Below are positions 24,635 through 34,107 of a stretch of DNA of 64,000 nt, one piece after another; position 1 is the stretch's first letter; every line of letters starts with the position of its first letter. The position numbers and the translations under genes were made by a program. The DNA comes from Trujillonella endophytica (GTDB taxonomy: Bacteria > Actinomycetota > Actinomycetes > Mycobacteriales > Geodermatophilaceae): NCBI RefSeq assembly GCF_900110555.1, contig NZ_FOEE01000012.1, forward strand, positions 97,603 to 161,602, written 5' to 3'. The notes beneath the pieces were generated by a model. That model ran no database searches. It was not told the DNA's origin and saw only the letters and a program-made list of their open reading frames with translations.

Positions 24635-26239
24635 TCAGCGGGAGCCGCGGCGGGAGCGACCGCTGAACGACGACGGCGAGTGGGTGCCGGCGCGCGCGGC
24701 GAGCTCGGCGCGGGTCCGCGCGGGGCCGGCGGTGCGGCTGCCGCCGCCGCGGCTCCCGGACGCCGGTGCGGCCGAGCCGCTGCCGGCGGTCGCGCCGCCG
24801 CCACCGGAGCGACGACGACGGCCGGTCCCGCTGCCCTGCGGCTGCGGTGCCGGCGCGGGGGCCGGCTCGACGTAGGGCGCGGCCGGGCCGGTGAGCGCGG
24901 TGATCTCCCGCGCGCCGGGCTTGATCGCCGAGACCTCGGGGGTGATCCCGGCCTGGCGGGCGAGCGTGCGCACCTCGCCGGCCTGGTCCGGGGTGGCGAT
25001 GGTGACGACCGCGCCCTCGGCCCCGGCCCGCGCGGTGCGGCCCGAGCGGTGCAGGTAGGCCTTGTGCTCGGCCGGCGGGTCCACGTGCACGACGATCGCC
25101 ACGTCGTCGACGTGGATGCCGCGGGCGGCGATGTCGGTCGCGCACAGCACCCGGGTCTCGCCGGTGCTGAACGCCTCGAGGTTGCGCTCGCGGGCGTTCT
25201 GGCTCAGGTTGCCGTGCAGGTCGACGGCGGGCACGCCGGCGGCGGTGAGCTGCTTGGCCAGCTTCTTGGCCTGGTGCTTGGTGCGGGTGAACAGGACGGT
25301 CCGGCCGAGGCCGGAGGCCAGCTCCTGGACGATCCGCGCCTTGTCGGCGGCGTCCACGCGGAAGACGTGGTGGGTCATCGTCGACACCGGCGCGACGGCC
25401 GGGTCGACCGAGTGCGTCGTCGGGTTGCTCAGGTAGCGCCGGACCAGGACGTCGACACCGTTGTCCAGCGTCGCGGAGAAGAGCATCCGCTGGCCGACCT
25501 TCGGGGTGCGGTCCATGATCCTCTTGACGCCGGGCAGGAAGCCGAGGTCGGCCATGTGGTCGGCCTCGTCGAGGATCGTGACCTCGATCGCGCCGAGGTC
25601 GCAGTGGCCCTGCTGGATCAGGTCCTCGAGCCGGCCCGGGCAGGCGATGACGACGTCGAGCCCGCCGGCCAGCGCCTGCACCTGCGGGTTCTGGCCGACG
25701 CCGCCGAAGATCGTGGTGGTCTTCATGCCGAGCGCGCGGGCCATCGGGTCGACGACGGCGGCGACCTGGTTGGCCAGCTCACGGGTCGGCACGAGGATCA
25801 GCGAGCGGGGGCGCTTGGGCTGCCGCCGGCTGTCCGACGCCGCGAGCCGGGCCACCAGCGGGATGCTGAAGGCCAGGGTCTTGCCCGAGCCCGTGCGGCC
25901 GCGGCCGAGCACGTCCCGGCCGGCGAGGCTGTCGGGCAGCGTGGCGACCTGGATCGGGAACGGCGCGGTGATGCCGCTGGCGGTGAGCACCTCGACCATC
26001 GGGGCGGGCACGCCGAGGGCGGCGAACGTGGTGTCGGTGGGCAGCACGGTGGCGTCGGCCCCGACGGGGACGACGACGGGCGCGGCCGGGCGGGCGGCCG
26101 GCGCGGACTGCGCGGTCTGCGCGGTCTGCGCCTGGTCGCCGGCGGGGCGGGTGCCGCGGCCGCGGCCGCCGCGGGAACGGCGGGGGCGGCCGTCGCCGGT
26201 GGGACCGGCGGGGGCAGGGGTGTTCTGGGCGGAGCTCAT
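24635..26239 (-). CDS. DEAD-box ATP-dependent RNA helicase
   Basis: A 534-residue helicase. The order of motifs is Q motif (FAALGVPAPMVEVL...PIQ), GRGRTGSGKT, PTRELANQ, CPGR in place of the usual TPGR, DEAD, SAT, and HRSGRTARAG. The N-terminal 45 residues (Arg/Gly, then Ala/Gln repeats) and the C-terminal ~100 residues (Pro, Gly/Ser, Arg) are disordered tails typical of cold-shock/ribosome-assembly helicases. The ATG at 26239 follows GAGGAAG. The frame stays open for 42 codons upstream, but that part is probably leader. A ~200-base leader could hold a cold-shock element, though no defined structure is visible. Confidence 0.93.
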   Translation of the reverse strand: MSSAQNTPAPAGPTGDGRPRRSRGGRGRGTRPAGDQAQTAQTAQSAPAARPAAPVVVPVGADATVLPTDTTFAALGVPAPMVEVLTASGITAPFPIQVATLPDSLAGRDVLGRGRTGSGKTLAFSIPLVARLAASDSRRQPKRPRSLILVPTRELANQVAAVVDPMARALGMKTTTIFGGVGQNPQVQALAGGLDVVIACPGRLEDLIQQGHCDLGAIEVTILDEADHMADLGFLPGVKRIMDRTPKVGQRMLFSATLDNGVDVLVRRYLSNPTTHSVDPAVAPVSTMTHHVFRVDAADKARIVQELASGLGRTVLFTRTKHQAKKLAKQLTAAGVPAVDLHGNLSQNARERNLEAFSTGETRVLCATDIAARGIHVDDVAIVVHVDPPAEHKAYLHRSGRTARAGAEGAVVTIATPDQAGEVRTLARQAGITPEVSAIKPGAREITALTGPAAPYVEPAPAPAPQPQGSGTGRRRRSGGGGATAGSGSAAPASGSRGGGSRTAGPARTRAELAARAGTHSPSSFSGRSRRGSR

Positions 26240-26438
26240 CAGGACGACTTCCTCGACGATCGAGTGGCCGCACGAGCACCCGGCGATCGGCGCGTGCCGG
26301 CTCGTCTGCTCGGGGAGCAGGGCAGCGCGCACGTCGTCAGCGGGACGTCGGACAGCCGGGCGCACCTCGGTGGCGCAGCCTCAGCCCGACGTCGCATCCG
26401 CACTACCCCGGATGGGCAGCGGATCGGCGCCGGTCTCC

Positions 26439-27509
26439 TTACTCAACCAGACGCAGGGCCGCGGACTGCCCACCGAGGGGGGAGTGTCCGGTCACATCGG
26501 GTGAGGAGGGCCCGCCCCGGCCGGTGCCGCGGTAGCTGCGCCGGTAGGCCCCGGGGGCGACGCCGATCGCCGCCCGCAGGTGCTGGCGCAGCGAGGCGGG
26601 GGTGCCGAAGCCGGCGTCGGCGGCGACCCGGTCGACGGAGGCGTCGGTGGACTCCAGCAGCTGCCGGGCCAGGGCCAGGCGCTGGGCGGCCAGCCAGCGC
26701 AGCGGCGAGATGCCGGTCTCCTCCCGGAAGCGGCGGGTGAAGGTCCGCACGCTCATCCGGGCGTGCGCGGCGAGGTCGGCCAGGGTGAGCGGCTCGCCCA
26801 GGCGCTCACCCGCCCACGCGCGGGTCGCGGCCGTGCCCGCCCCGCCGGACTCGGGCAGCGGGCGCTCGACGAACTGCGCCTGGCCACCCTCCCGCCACGG
26901 CGCGACGACGTTGCGCCGCGCCGCCCGGTTGGCCACCTCGCCACCGTGGTCGCGGCGGACCAGGTGCAGCAGCAGGTCGATGCCGGCGGCGTTGCCGGCG
27001 GAGGTGAGCACGTCGCCGTCGTCGACGAACAGCACGCCGGCGTCCAACCGCACGGTCGGGAAGTTCCGGCGGAAGGCCTCGGCGTGCATCCAGTGCGTGG
27101 TGGCCGGCCGGCCGTCCAGCAGCCCGGCCGCGGCCAGCACGAAGGCGCCGGTGCAGATGGAGACCAGGCGGGCGCCCCCGGCCGCGGCGCCGCGCAGGGC
27201 CTCGGCGAGCTCGGGGGGCACCCGGCCCTCGGTCATGGCCGGGCCGCCGAACACCCCGGGGACGACGACGGTGCGCGCGGTCTCCAGCACCGAGGCGTCG
27301 TGCTCGGGCAGCACGCGGAAGCCGGCCGAGGTGCGCACGGGGCCGCCGTCGAGCGTGGCGACCCGGACCCGGTACAGCGGGCGCTCGGCCGCGTCGACCG
27401 CCGACCCCAGCAGTCGGTGGGGGAGCCCGAGCTCGAAGGCGATGCAGTTCGGCAGGGCGAGGACGACGACCTCGTGCCGCTCGGGGTCCTCGGCACGGGA
27501 TCGGGGCAT
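26439..27509 (-). CDS. GlxA-type transcriptional regulator (DJ-1/PfpI plus AraC HTH)
   Basis: A 356-residue regulator. Residues about 15-180 are a class I amidotransferase-like DJ-1/PfpI domain with its nucleophile-elbow cysteine (SICTGAFVLAAAGLLDG). Residues about 225-330 form an AraC-type double HTH (MSVRTFTRRFREETGISPLRWL and VAADAGFGTPASLRQHL). The ATG at 27509 is preceded by a weak AGGA; an alternative ATG lies 18 bases upstream. It is divergent from an MFS gene across 71 bases, a typical regulator-target pair. Confidence 0.92.
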   Translation of the reverse strand: MPRSRAEDPERHEVVVLALPNCIAFELGLPHRLLGSAVDAAERPLYRVRVATLDGGPVRTSAGFRVLPEHDASVLETARTVVVPGVFGGPAMTEGRVPPELAEALRGAAAGGARLVSICTGAFVLAAAGLLDGRPATTHWMHAEAFRRNFPTVRLDAGVLFVDDGDVLTSAGNAAGIDLLLHLVRRDHGGEVANRAARRNVVAPWREGGQAQFVERPLPESGGAGTAATRAWAGERLGEPLTLADLAAHARMSVRTFTRRFREETGISPLRWLAAQRLALARQLLESTDASVDRVAADAGFGTPASLRQHLRAAIGVAPGAYRRSYRGTGRGGPSSPDVTGHSPLGGQSAALRLVE

Positions 27510-27580
27510 GGCCGGATCCTGACACATGTTGGCCGTCGGGCCACTCGTGCCGGGGCCGGGCGTCGGGGAGGCTGTCCGCC

Positions 27581-28888
27581 GTGACGACCACCGCGGCGCC
27601 GTCCTCCGGCCCGCCCTCCACGCCGCCGACCGTCCGGGCCGCGGCGGCCCGGCGCATCCACCCGGCGTGGTGGGTCGCCGCGGTGACCTTCCTGGCGCTG
27701 GTGGGCGCGGCGGCCTTCCGCGCGGTGCCGGGCGTGCTCATCGACCCGCTGCGCGACGAGTTCGGCTGGTCGGTGTCGACCATCTCGGCCGCCGTCGCGG
27801 TGAACATGGCGCTCTACGGGCTCACCGCGCCGTTCGCCGCCGCGCTCATGGAGCGGTTCGGCATCCGCCGGGTGGTCGTGCTCGCGCTGCTGGTCGTCGC
27901 GCTCGGCAGCGGCCTGACCGTGTTCATGACGGCGAGCTGGCAGCTGGTGCTCCTGTGGGGCGTGCTGGTCGGGCTGGGCACCGGGTCGATGGCGCTGTCG
28001 CTGGTCGCGACCGTGACCGGGCGCTGGTTCGTCGCCCGCCGCGGGCTGGTGTCCGGCGTCCTCACCGCCGGCGGCGCCGCCGGTCAGCTGGTCTTCCTGC
28101 CGCTGGTGGCCTGGATCGACGCGAACTGGGGGTGGCGGGCGGCGTCGCTGGGCACCACGGCCGCCGCGCTGGCCGTCGTCCCCCTGGTGGCGTGGCTGCT
28201 GCGGGACCGCCCGCGCGACGTCGGGGCCGTGCCGTACGGCGGCACGGCGGCCGACGACGTGGACCCGGTCCGCGCCGGCGCCGCGCGCACCGCCGTCCTG
28301 GGGCTGCAGGTGGCGGCGCGGTCGCGGGCCTTCTGGCTGCTCGCCGGCGGGTTCTTCATCTGCGGCCTGTCGACCAACGGGCTGGTGCAGCCGCACTTCA
28401 TCCCGGCCGCGCACGACCACGGCATGCCGGTGACGACCGCGGCCGGGCTGCTCGCCGTCGTGGGGATCTTCGACATCGCCGGGACGATCTTCTCCGGCTG
28501 GCTCACCGACCGGATGGACCCGCGCCTGCTGCTGCTGGCCTACTACGGGCTGCGCGGGGCCTCGCTGTTCCTGCTGCCGGCGCTGTTCGGGCCGGACCTG
28601 CAGGCCAGCATGGTCGTGTTCATCGTCTTCTACGGCCTGGACTGGGTGGCCACGGTGCCGCCGACGCTCGCGCTGTGCCGGGAGCACTTCGGCGGCCGCG
28701 CCCCCGTCGTCTTCGGCTGGGTGTTCGCGTCCCACCAGCTCGGCGCGGCGTTCGCGGCCTTCGGCGGGGGCGTGATCCGCGACGTGACCGGTTCCTACGA
28801 CCTCGCGTGGGTCCTGGCCGGCGGGCTGTGCCTGGCCGCGGCCCTGATGTCGGTGTCGATCGCCCGCGGCACCCCGCCGGGTGCCTAG
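27581..28888 (+). CDS. MFS transporter, OFA/monocarboxylate-like
   Basis: A 435-residue transporter with 12 predicted spans, starting at GTG. The N-terminal half has the FGWSVSTISAAVAVNMALYG helix characteristic of the oxalate-formate antiporter/monocarboxylate group, plus MERFGIRR after helix 2. The central loop (about 205-235) is acidic and Ala-rich. Its probable substrate is an organic acid. The divergent GlxA-type regulator likely controls it. Its stop is convergent with the ABC permease gene. Confidence 0.88.
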   Translation: MTTTAAPSSGPPSTPPTVRAAAARRIHPAWWVAAVTFLALVGAAAFRAVPGVLIDPLRDEFGWSVSTISAAVAVNMALYGLTAPFAAALMERFGIRRVVVLALLVVALGSGLTVFMTASWQLVLLWGVLVGLGTGSMALSLVATVTGRWFVARRGLVSGVLTAGGAAGQLVFLPLVAWIDANWGWRAASLGTTAAALAVVPLVAWLLRDRPRDVGAVPYGGTAADDVDPVRAGAARTAVLGLQVAARSRAFWLLAGGFFICGLSTNGLVQPHFIPAAHDHGMPVTTAAGLLAVVGIFDIAGTIFSGWLTDRMDPRLLLLAYYGLRGASLFLLPALFGPDLQASMVVFIVFYGLDWVATVPPTLALCREHFGGRAPVVFGWVFASHQLGAAFAAFGGGVIRDVTGSYDLAWVLAGGLCLAAALMSVSIARGTPPGA

Positions 28889-28894
28889 CCCGGA

Positions 28895-29740
28895 TCAGTC
28901 CCGGGAGCGGCGGCGGAAGGCCGAGACGGCGAGCGGCGCGAAGACCGCCGTCAGCACCAGCGACCACGCGATCGACATGAGGACGGGATGCTGCAGCGGC
29001 CAGGCGGCGTCCGCCGACGCGGGCAGGCCGTTGCCCCAGAGCTCGCGGCAGGCCTGGGTCACGGCCGAGACCGGATTCCACTCGGCGATGGCGCGCAGCC
29101 AGGACGGCATGCTCTCCGGGGGCGCGAACGTGTTGGCCACGAAGGTCAGCGGGAACATCACGGTGAACATGAAGCCCTGCACGGCCTCGACCGTCCGCAT
29201 CAGCGAGCCGACCCAGATGCCCAGCCAGATGACGGCGAACCCGAAGAGGAGCAGCAGGAGGAAGGCCAGCGCGGCGTCGAGCAGGCCGTTGCGCATCCGC
29301 CAGCCGATGAGCAGGCCGGTCACCGCCATCACGGCCACGCCGATGCTGGAGTGGATCAGGCTGGAGATGCTCCGCCCGACCAGGACCGCCGAGCGGGGGA
29401 TGGGCAGGGACTTGAACCGGTCGACGATCCCCTTCTGGAGGTCACTGGTGAGTCCCATGGCCACGATCGCGGCGGAGAAGACCATGGTCTGCACCATGAT
29501 CCCGGGGAGCAGGAACTCCTTGTAGTCGGTGCCCGCCACCGCGATCGCCCCGCCGAAGACGTAGGCGAACAGCAGCACGAACATCACCGACTGCACGGTG
29601 ACGTCGAGCAGCATCTCCGGCATCCGCCGGATGTGCACGAGATTGCGCCAGACGATCGTCGCCGAGGCCCGCAGCAGCGTCGGCGGGGAGATCTCGGGCC
29701 GGATCCTCCGGGGCGCCGGGGCGATCTCGGTGGCGGTCAC
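28895..29740 (-). CDS. ABC-2 type export permease (DrrB-like)
   Basis: A 281-residue membrane protein with six helices. It has the ABC-2 family features, including the early IVWRNLVHIRRMPEMLLDVTVQSV segment and the glycine-rich GLLIGWRMRNG region. A GTG start overlaps the stop of the upstream ATPase gene by 4 bases (GTGA), so the two are translationally coupled. With the ATPase it would form a DrrAB-type exporter for a hydrophobic compound or drug. Confidence 0.9.
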   Translation of the reverse strand: MTATEIAPAPRRIRPEISPPTLLRASATIVWRNLVHIRRMPEMLLDVTVQSVMFVLLFAYVFGGAIAVAGTDYKEFLLPGIMVQTMVFSAAIVAMGLTSDLQKGIVDRFKSLPIPRSAVLVGRSISSLIHSSIGVAVMAVTGLLIGWRMRNGLLDAALAFLLLLLFGFAVIWLGIWVGSLMRTVEAVQGFMFTVMFPLTFVANTFAPPESMPSWLRAIAEWNPVSAVTQACRELWGNGLPASADAAWPLQHPVLMSIAWSLVLTAVFAPLAVSAFRRRSRD

Positions 29741-30720
29741 TGGGGAACTCCCTGCGTCGTCGGGTCAGCTCCGGGCAGCACCTCGGCCCGGTGGCCGGTC
29801 AGGTGCAGGAACACGTCGTCCAGGCTCGGCCGGGCCAGCCCCAGGTCGTCGATGGCGATGCCGCTGGACTCGAAGACGGCGGCGATCCGGGTCATGTCCC
29901 CCAGCCCGTCGGCCTTGGCCGTCAGCCTCCGACTGCCCGGCTCGACGTGCACCTCCGGCGACTGCGACCGCATGAGCTCCGCGGCGTCGTCGAGGTCCGC
30001 CGCCGAGGTCAGGGTCACGACGACGCTGGCCTGGCCGGCCCGGTCCTTGAGCTGCGTGGGCGTACCGGCGGCGATCACCCGCCCCTTGTCCACGACGACG
30101 ATCTCGTCGGCGAGGTGGTCGGCCTCCTCCAGGTACTGCGTCGTGAGCACCAGCGTGGTGCCCTCGCGCACGAGGTCGCGCAGCACCTCCCACAGGCCCG
30201 AGCGGCTGTGCGGGTCCAGCCCGGTGGTGGGCTCGTCCAGGAACAGGATGGGCGGCGCGGCCAGCAGGCTCACCGCGAGGTCGAGGCGGCGCCGCATGCC
30301 CCCGGAGTACGTCTTCGCCGCGCGGTCGGCGGCGGCGGTGAGGTCGAAGCGGTCGAAGAGGTACTCCGTGGTCTCGCGGACGTACTTCCGGGACAGCCCG
30401 TAGAGGCCGCCGATCAGCTTGAGGTTCTCGCGACCGGTGAGGATCTCGTCGACCGTGGCCGCCTGCCCCGTGAGGCCCATGCTGCGACGGACGTCGTTGG
30501 GTTGCTCGCGGATGTCGAAGCCGGCGACCCGGCCCGTTCCGCTGGTCGGCACGCTGAGGGTGGTCAGCATCCGGACGAGCGTCGTCTTGCCGGCACCGTT
30601 GGGGCCCAGCAGGCCGAGGACCGTGCCGCTGGGGACGACGAAGCTCACGCCGTCGACCGCGCGGTTGGCTCCGAAGTGCTTGGCCAGCTCGACGGCCTCG
30701 ACCGCCGGGGCGACGGTCAC
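29737..30720 (-). CDS. ABC transporter ATPase (DrrA-like)
   Basis: A 327-residue ATPase with Walker A GPNGAGKTT, signature SGGMRRRLDLA, Walker B ILFLDEPTTGLD, the H-switch region TTQYLEEADHLADEI, and a C-terminal DUF4162-like extension. The GTG at 30720 (VTVAPAVEAVEL) is chosen because sequence before it is Pro/Gly-rich; a longer frame reaches 30813. It drives the ABC-2 permease encoded next. DrrA-type ATPases support antibiotic or lipid export. No biosynthetic genes are nearby. Confidence 0.93.
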   Translation of the reverse strand: MTVAPAVEAVELAKHFGANRAVDGVSFVVPSGTVLGLLGPNGAGKTTLVRMLTTLSVPTSGTGRVAGFDIREQPNDVRRSMGLTGQAATVDEILTGRENLKLIGGLYGLSRKYVRETTEYLFDRFDLTAAADRAAKTYSGGMRRRLDLAVSLLAAPPILFLDEPTTGLDPHSRSGLWEVLRDLVREGTTLVLTTQYLEEADHLADEIVVVDKGRVIAAGTPTQLKDRAGQASVVVTLTSAADLDDAAELMRSQSPEVHVEPGSRRLTAKADGLGDMTRIAAVFESSGIAIDDLGLARPSLDDVFLHLTGHRAEVLPGADPTTQGVPQ

Positions 30721-30824
30721 GTCGCCGCCTGCCGGAGGCCGGCCGGTGGGGCCACGGGGTCGGTCAGCGGGGGCATGCGCCCAGGATGCGCCCTCGAGTG
30801 CACCCGAGGGCAAGCGATTTCAGG

Positions 30825-32450
30825 TCACCCGACCGCGGCCGCCGGGGCGGGGTCGGCGGTGCGGCCGGCGATGAGGTCCGCGGCCCGCTCGGCGATCATG
30901 ATCGTCGGTGCGTTGGTGTTGCCCCGGACCAGCGTCGGCATCACCGAGGCGTCGACCACGCGCAGCCCGTCGATGCCGTGCACGCGCAGCTGCGGGTCGA
31001 CGACGGCCCGGTCGTCGGTGCCCATCCGGCAGGAGGACACCGGGTGGTAGAGCGACTCGAGGGTGTCGCGCACCGACTGCCGCAGCTGCTCGGGGGTGCG
31101 CGCCGCCGGGCCGGGGGACCACTCCTCGCCCAGGACGTCGGCGAGTGGCCCGGTCGCGGCGATCTCGCGCGCCTGCTCGACGCCGCTCACGAGCGCGTCC
31201 AGGTCGCGGGGGTCGGTGAGGTAGCCCGCGTCGATGGCCGGGGCCCACGCCGGGTCCGCCGAACGCAGCCGCACCGAGCCCCGCGAGTGCACCCGCACCA
31301 GCACGGAGGCGGCGGTGAACGCGTCGACATCGGGGTCGACCTCCGCCTGCCGCCAGAACTTGACCGGGAGGAAGTGGTACTGCAGGTCGGGTTCGTCCAG
31401 CTCGGGCCGGGAGCGCGCGAACAGGCCGGCCTCGGCGAGGTTCGAGGTCAGCGGCCCGCGGCGGGCGCCGAACCACTTCGCGTAGCCCGACGGCGACTCC
31501 GCGCGGAACAGCGACTTCCCGCCGCGGGTGTGCCAGATGACCGGCACGAGCGGGTGGTCCTGCAGCCCGCCGCCCACGCCGGGCAGGTCGTGCACGACGT
31601 CGACGCCGACCTCGCGCAGGTGGTCGGCCGGCCCGATGCCCGACAGCAGGAGCAGCTGCGGGGAGTTCACCGCGCCACCGGCCAGCACCACCTCGGCCGC
31701 GGCGTGCGCGGTGTGCAGCCGGCCGCCGCGGCGGTACTCGACGCCGGTCGCCCGGCCGCCGGAGACCAGCACGCGGGTGGTCGGCGCGCCGGTCACGACG
31801 GTGAGGTTGGGCCGGTCCACGACCGGGTGCAGGTAGGCGTCGGCCGCCGACCAGCGCCGCCCCCGCCGCTGGGTGAGCTGGTAGAGGCCCGCGCCCTCCT
31901 GCCGGGCGCCGTTGAAGTCGGAGTTGCGCGGATGGCCGGCGGCGACCGCGGACTCGACGGCCGCCCGGGACCACACGTGCGGCGACCGCGGGTCCTCCAC
32001 GCGCAGCGGGCCGCCGGTGCCGTGGAAGCGGTCCGCTCCGCGGGCGTTGTCCTCCATCCGCCGGAACAGCGGCAGCACGGACTCGAACGACCAGGAGGGG
32101 TCGCCGGTCAGCTGCGCCCACTCGTCGTAGTCGGCGGCGGCGCCGCGGATGTAGATCATCGCGTTGATCGACGAGGACCCGCCCAGCAGCTTGCCGCGCG
32201 GCCAGAACAGCCGCCGCCCGCCGAGGCCCGGCTGCGGCTCGGTCGTGTAGTTCCAGTCCCGCCGGGTGCGCCAGACCTTGTACAGCGCCGCCGGGATCTG
32301 CACCTCGAGGACGTCGTCGGACCCGCCGGCCTCCAGCAGCAGCACCCGCAGCGAGGGGTCCTCGGTCAGCCGCCCGGCGAGCGCGCAGCCCGCGGAGCCG
32401 GCCCCGACGACGACGACGTCGTACTCCTGCACCTCGTCGACCGCCCCCAT
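30825..32450 (-). CDS. GMC-family FAD alcohol/choline dehydrogenase
   Basis: A 541-residue GMC oxidoreductase. The FAD motif GAGSAG is at 16-21. The GMC signatures PRGKLLGGSSSINAMIYIRG and GAVNSPQLLLLSGIGP are both present, as is the C-terminal HPVSSCRMG region with a catalytic histidine. It oxidises a primary alcohol to an aldehyde. Its ATG shares one base with the stop of the aldehyde dehydrogenase gene, so the pair converts alcohol to acid. In actinobacteria some GMC enzymes (MftG) couple to mycofactocin, and a mycofactocin-type SDR is divergent from this operon. Confidence 0.92.
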   Translation of the reverse strand: MGAVDEVQEYDVVVVGAGSAGCALAGRLTEDPSLRVLLLEAGGSDDVLEVQIPAALYKVWRTRRDWNYTTEPQPGLGGRRLFWPRGKLLGGSSSINAMIYIRGAAADYDEWAQLTGDPSWSFESVLPLFRRMEDNARGADRFHGTGGPLRVEDPRSPHVWSRAAVESAVAAGHPRNSDFNGARQEGAGLYQLTQRRGRRWSAADAYLHPVVDRPNLTVVTGAPTTRVLVSGGRATGVEYRRGGRLHTAHAAAEVVLAGGAVNSPQLLLLSGIGPADHLREVGVDVVHDLPGVGGGLQDHPLVPVIWHTRGGKSLFRAESPSGYAKWFGARRGPLTSNLAEAGLFARSRPELDEPDLQYHFLPVKFWRQAEVDPDVDAFTAASVLVRVHSRGSVRLRSADPAWAPAIDAGYLTDPRDLDALVSGVEQAREIAATGPLADVLGEEWSPGPAARTPEQLRQSVRDTLESLYHPVSSCRMGTDDRAVVDPQLRVHGIDGLRVVDASVMPTLVRGNTNAPTIMIAERAADLIAGRTADPAPAAAVG

Positions 32451-33988
32451 CAGCGGTGCCGCCCGTGGACGATCCCCATCACCCGGGCGAGCGCGTCGGT
32501 GGCCTGCGCGGGGCGGCCGAAGCTCATCAGGTCCACCGGCAGGGAGAACCGCTTGCGGGTGATCGCCTTGGCGCGGGTGAACTCCTTGAGCCCGTCCTCG
32601 CCGTGGATGCGGCCGAACCCGCTCTCGCCGACGCCGCCGAACGGCAGCGCGGGCACCGACGCGAAGGTGAGGACCGAGTTGATCGAGGTCATGCCGCTGC
32701 GCATCCGGCGGGCCAGGTCCATCGCGCGGGCCCGCGACCCCGAGTAGACCGCGCCGGCCAGCCCGTGCGCGTTGGCGTTGGTGCGCTCCAGGGCCTCCTC
32801 GGCGTCGCGCACCTTCGCGATGGTGATCGTCGGCCCGAAGGTCTCCTCGCACACCGCGGCGGAGGTCTCGGGGGCGTCGACGATCACGGTGGGGGAGACG
32901 TAGCGGCCGTCCACGGTGCCGCCGACCAGGACCCGCCCCCCGGCGGCCGTGGCGTCGTCCAGGTGCCGGCGGACGACGTCGGCCTGCGAGGCCATCGTCA
33001 TCGGCCCGTAGGCGGCGTCGTCGTCGGAGCCCGGGCGCAGGTCGCGGGCCTTCGCGGTGACCTCGGCGACGAAGCGGTCGTAGACGGCCTCGGTCGCGTA
33101 GACCCGCTCGATGCCGATGCAGGTCTGCCCCGCGTTGCTCATCGCGCCCCAGACGGCGGCGTCGGCCGCGGCCGCCACGTCGGCGTCGTCGTCGACGATC
33201 ATCGCGTCCTTGCCGCCGAGCTCCATCAGCACCGGCGTGAGGGTCTCGGCGCAGGCGGCCATGACCTTCCGGCCGGTGGGCGCGGAGCCGGTGAAGGCCA
33301 GCTTCCCGACGCCGGCGCGGCACAGCGCGGCGCCGGTCGAGCCGTCGCCGGTGACGACCTGGAAGGCGTCGGCCGCATCCGGGACGGCGGCGCGCCAGGC
33401 GGCGGCGAGCCACGCGCCGACGGCCGGCGTGTGCTCCGACGGCTTGAAGACGACGGCGTTGCCGGCGGCGAGCGCGTAGGCGATCGAGCCCATCGGCGTG
33501 AACACGGGGTAGTTCCACGGCCCGATGACGCCGACCACGCCGAGGGGCCGGTACTCCAGGTGGGCGGTGTGGTTGGCGGCCAGCAGCCCGGCCGGGACCC
33601 GGCGCGGACCCAGCACCTTGCGGGCGTGGCTGCCGGCCCAGGCGAGGTGGTCGATCGCCAGCGTGATCTCGAGGATCGCGTCCGCGTGGGGCTTGCCGTT
33701 CTCCCGGTGCACGAGGTCGGCCAGCTCGTGCATGCGCCGGGCCAGGTAGCCGCGGAACGCGGTCAGCCGGGCCCGGCGGCCGTCGTGTCCGAGGTCGGCC
33801 CAGGCGAGGGCCGCGGCGCGGGCCTGCTCGACCGTCTCCGCGACCGCGGCGGCGTCGTGGACGGGGAAGACCCCGACCACCGCGCCGGTGGCGGGGTTCG
33901 TGGACTCGAACGTCTGGGCGGTGGCGTGCCGGTCGACCGTGCCCGCGGTGGACGCGGTGACGGTGTCCAGCTGCTCGGCGAGCGACAT
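32450..33988 (-). CDS. NAD-dependent aldehyde dehydrogenase
   Basis: A 512-residue aldehyde dehydrogenase starting at ATG (MSLAEQLD), with a GTG three codons earlier also possible. It has the cofactor segment IGPWNYPVFTPMG, the base-bearing MELGGKDAMIV and the catalytic SNAGQTCIGIERV. The ETFGPT motif and a C-terminal oligomerisation strand follow. The sequence style is that of coniferyl- or succinate-semialdehyde-type enzymes. It is the first gene of a two-gene operon with the GMC oxidoreductase. Confidence 0.92.
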   Translation of the reverse strand: MSLAEQLDTVTASTAGTVDRHATAQTFESTNPATGAVVGVFPVHDAAAVAETVEQARAAALAWADLGHDGRRARLTAFRGYLARRMHELADLVHRENGKPHADAILEITLAIDHLAWAGSHARKVLGPRRVPAGLLAANHTAHLEYRPLGVVGVIGPWNYPVFTPMGSIAYALAAGNAVVFKPSEHTPAVGAWLAAAWRAAVPDAADAFQVVTGDGSTGAALCRAGVGKLAFTGSAPTGRKVMAACAETLTPVLMELGGKDAMIVDDDADVAAAADAAVWGAMSNAGQTCIGIERVYATEAVYDRFVAEVTAKARDLRPGSDDDAAYGPMTMASQADVVRRHLDDATAAGGRVLVGGTVDGRYVSPTVIVDAPETSAAVCEETFGPTITIAKVRDAEEALERTNANAHGLAGAVYSGSRARAMDLARRMRSGMTSINSVLTFASVPALPFGGVGESGFGRIHGEDGLKEFTRAKAITRKRFSLPVDLMSFGRPAQATDALARVMGIVHGRHR

Positions 33989-34107
33989 GGCTCGCACGCT
34001 ACCGCCGAAGTTACCGGCGCGTAGCCCGAGCCCGGCGGGTGGACAGCCCGGGGGTGGGGCAACAACACTCCGGTCCGTCTCGAAAATCGCAACGGAGCGG
34101 AGTGGTC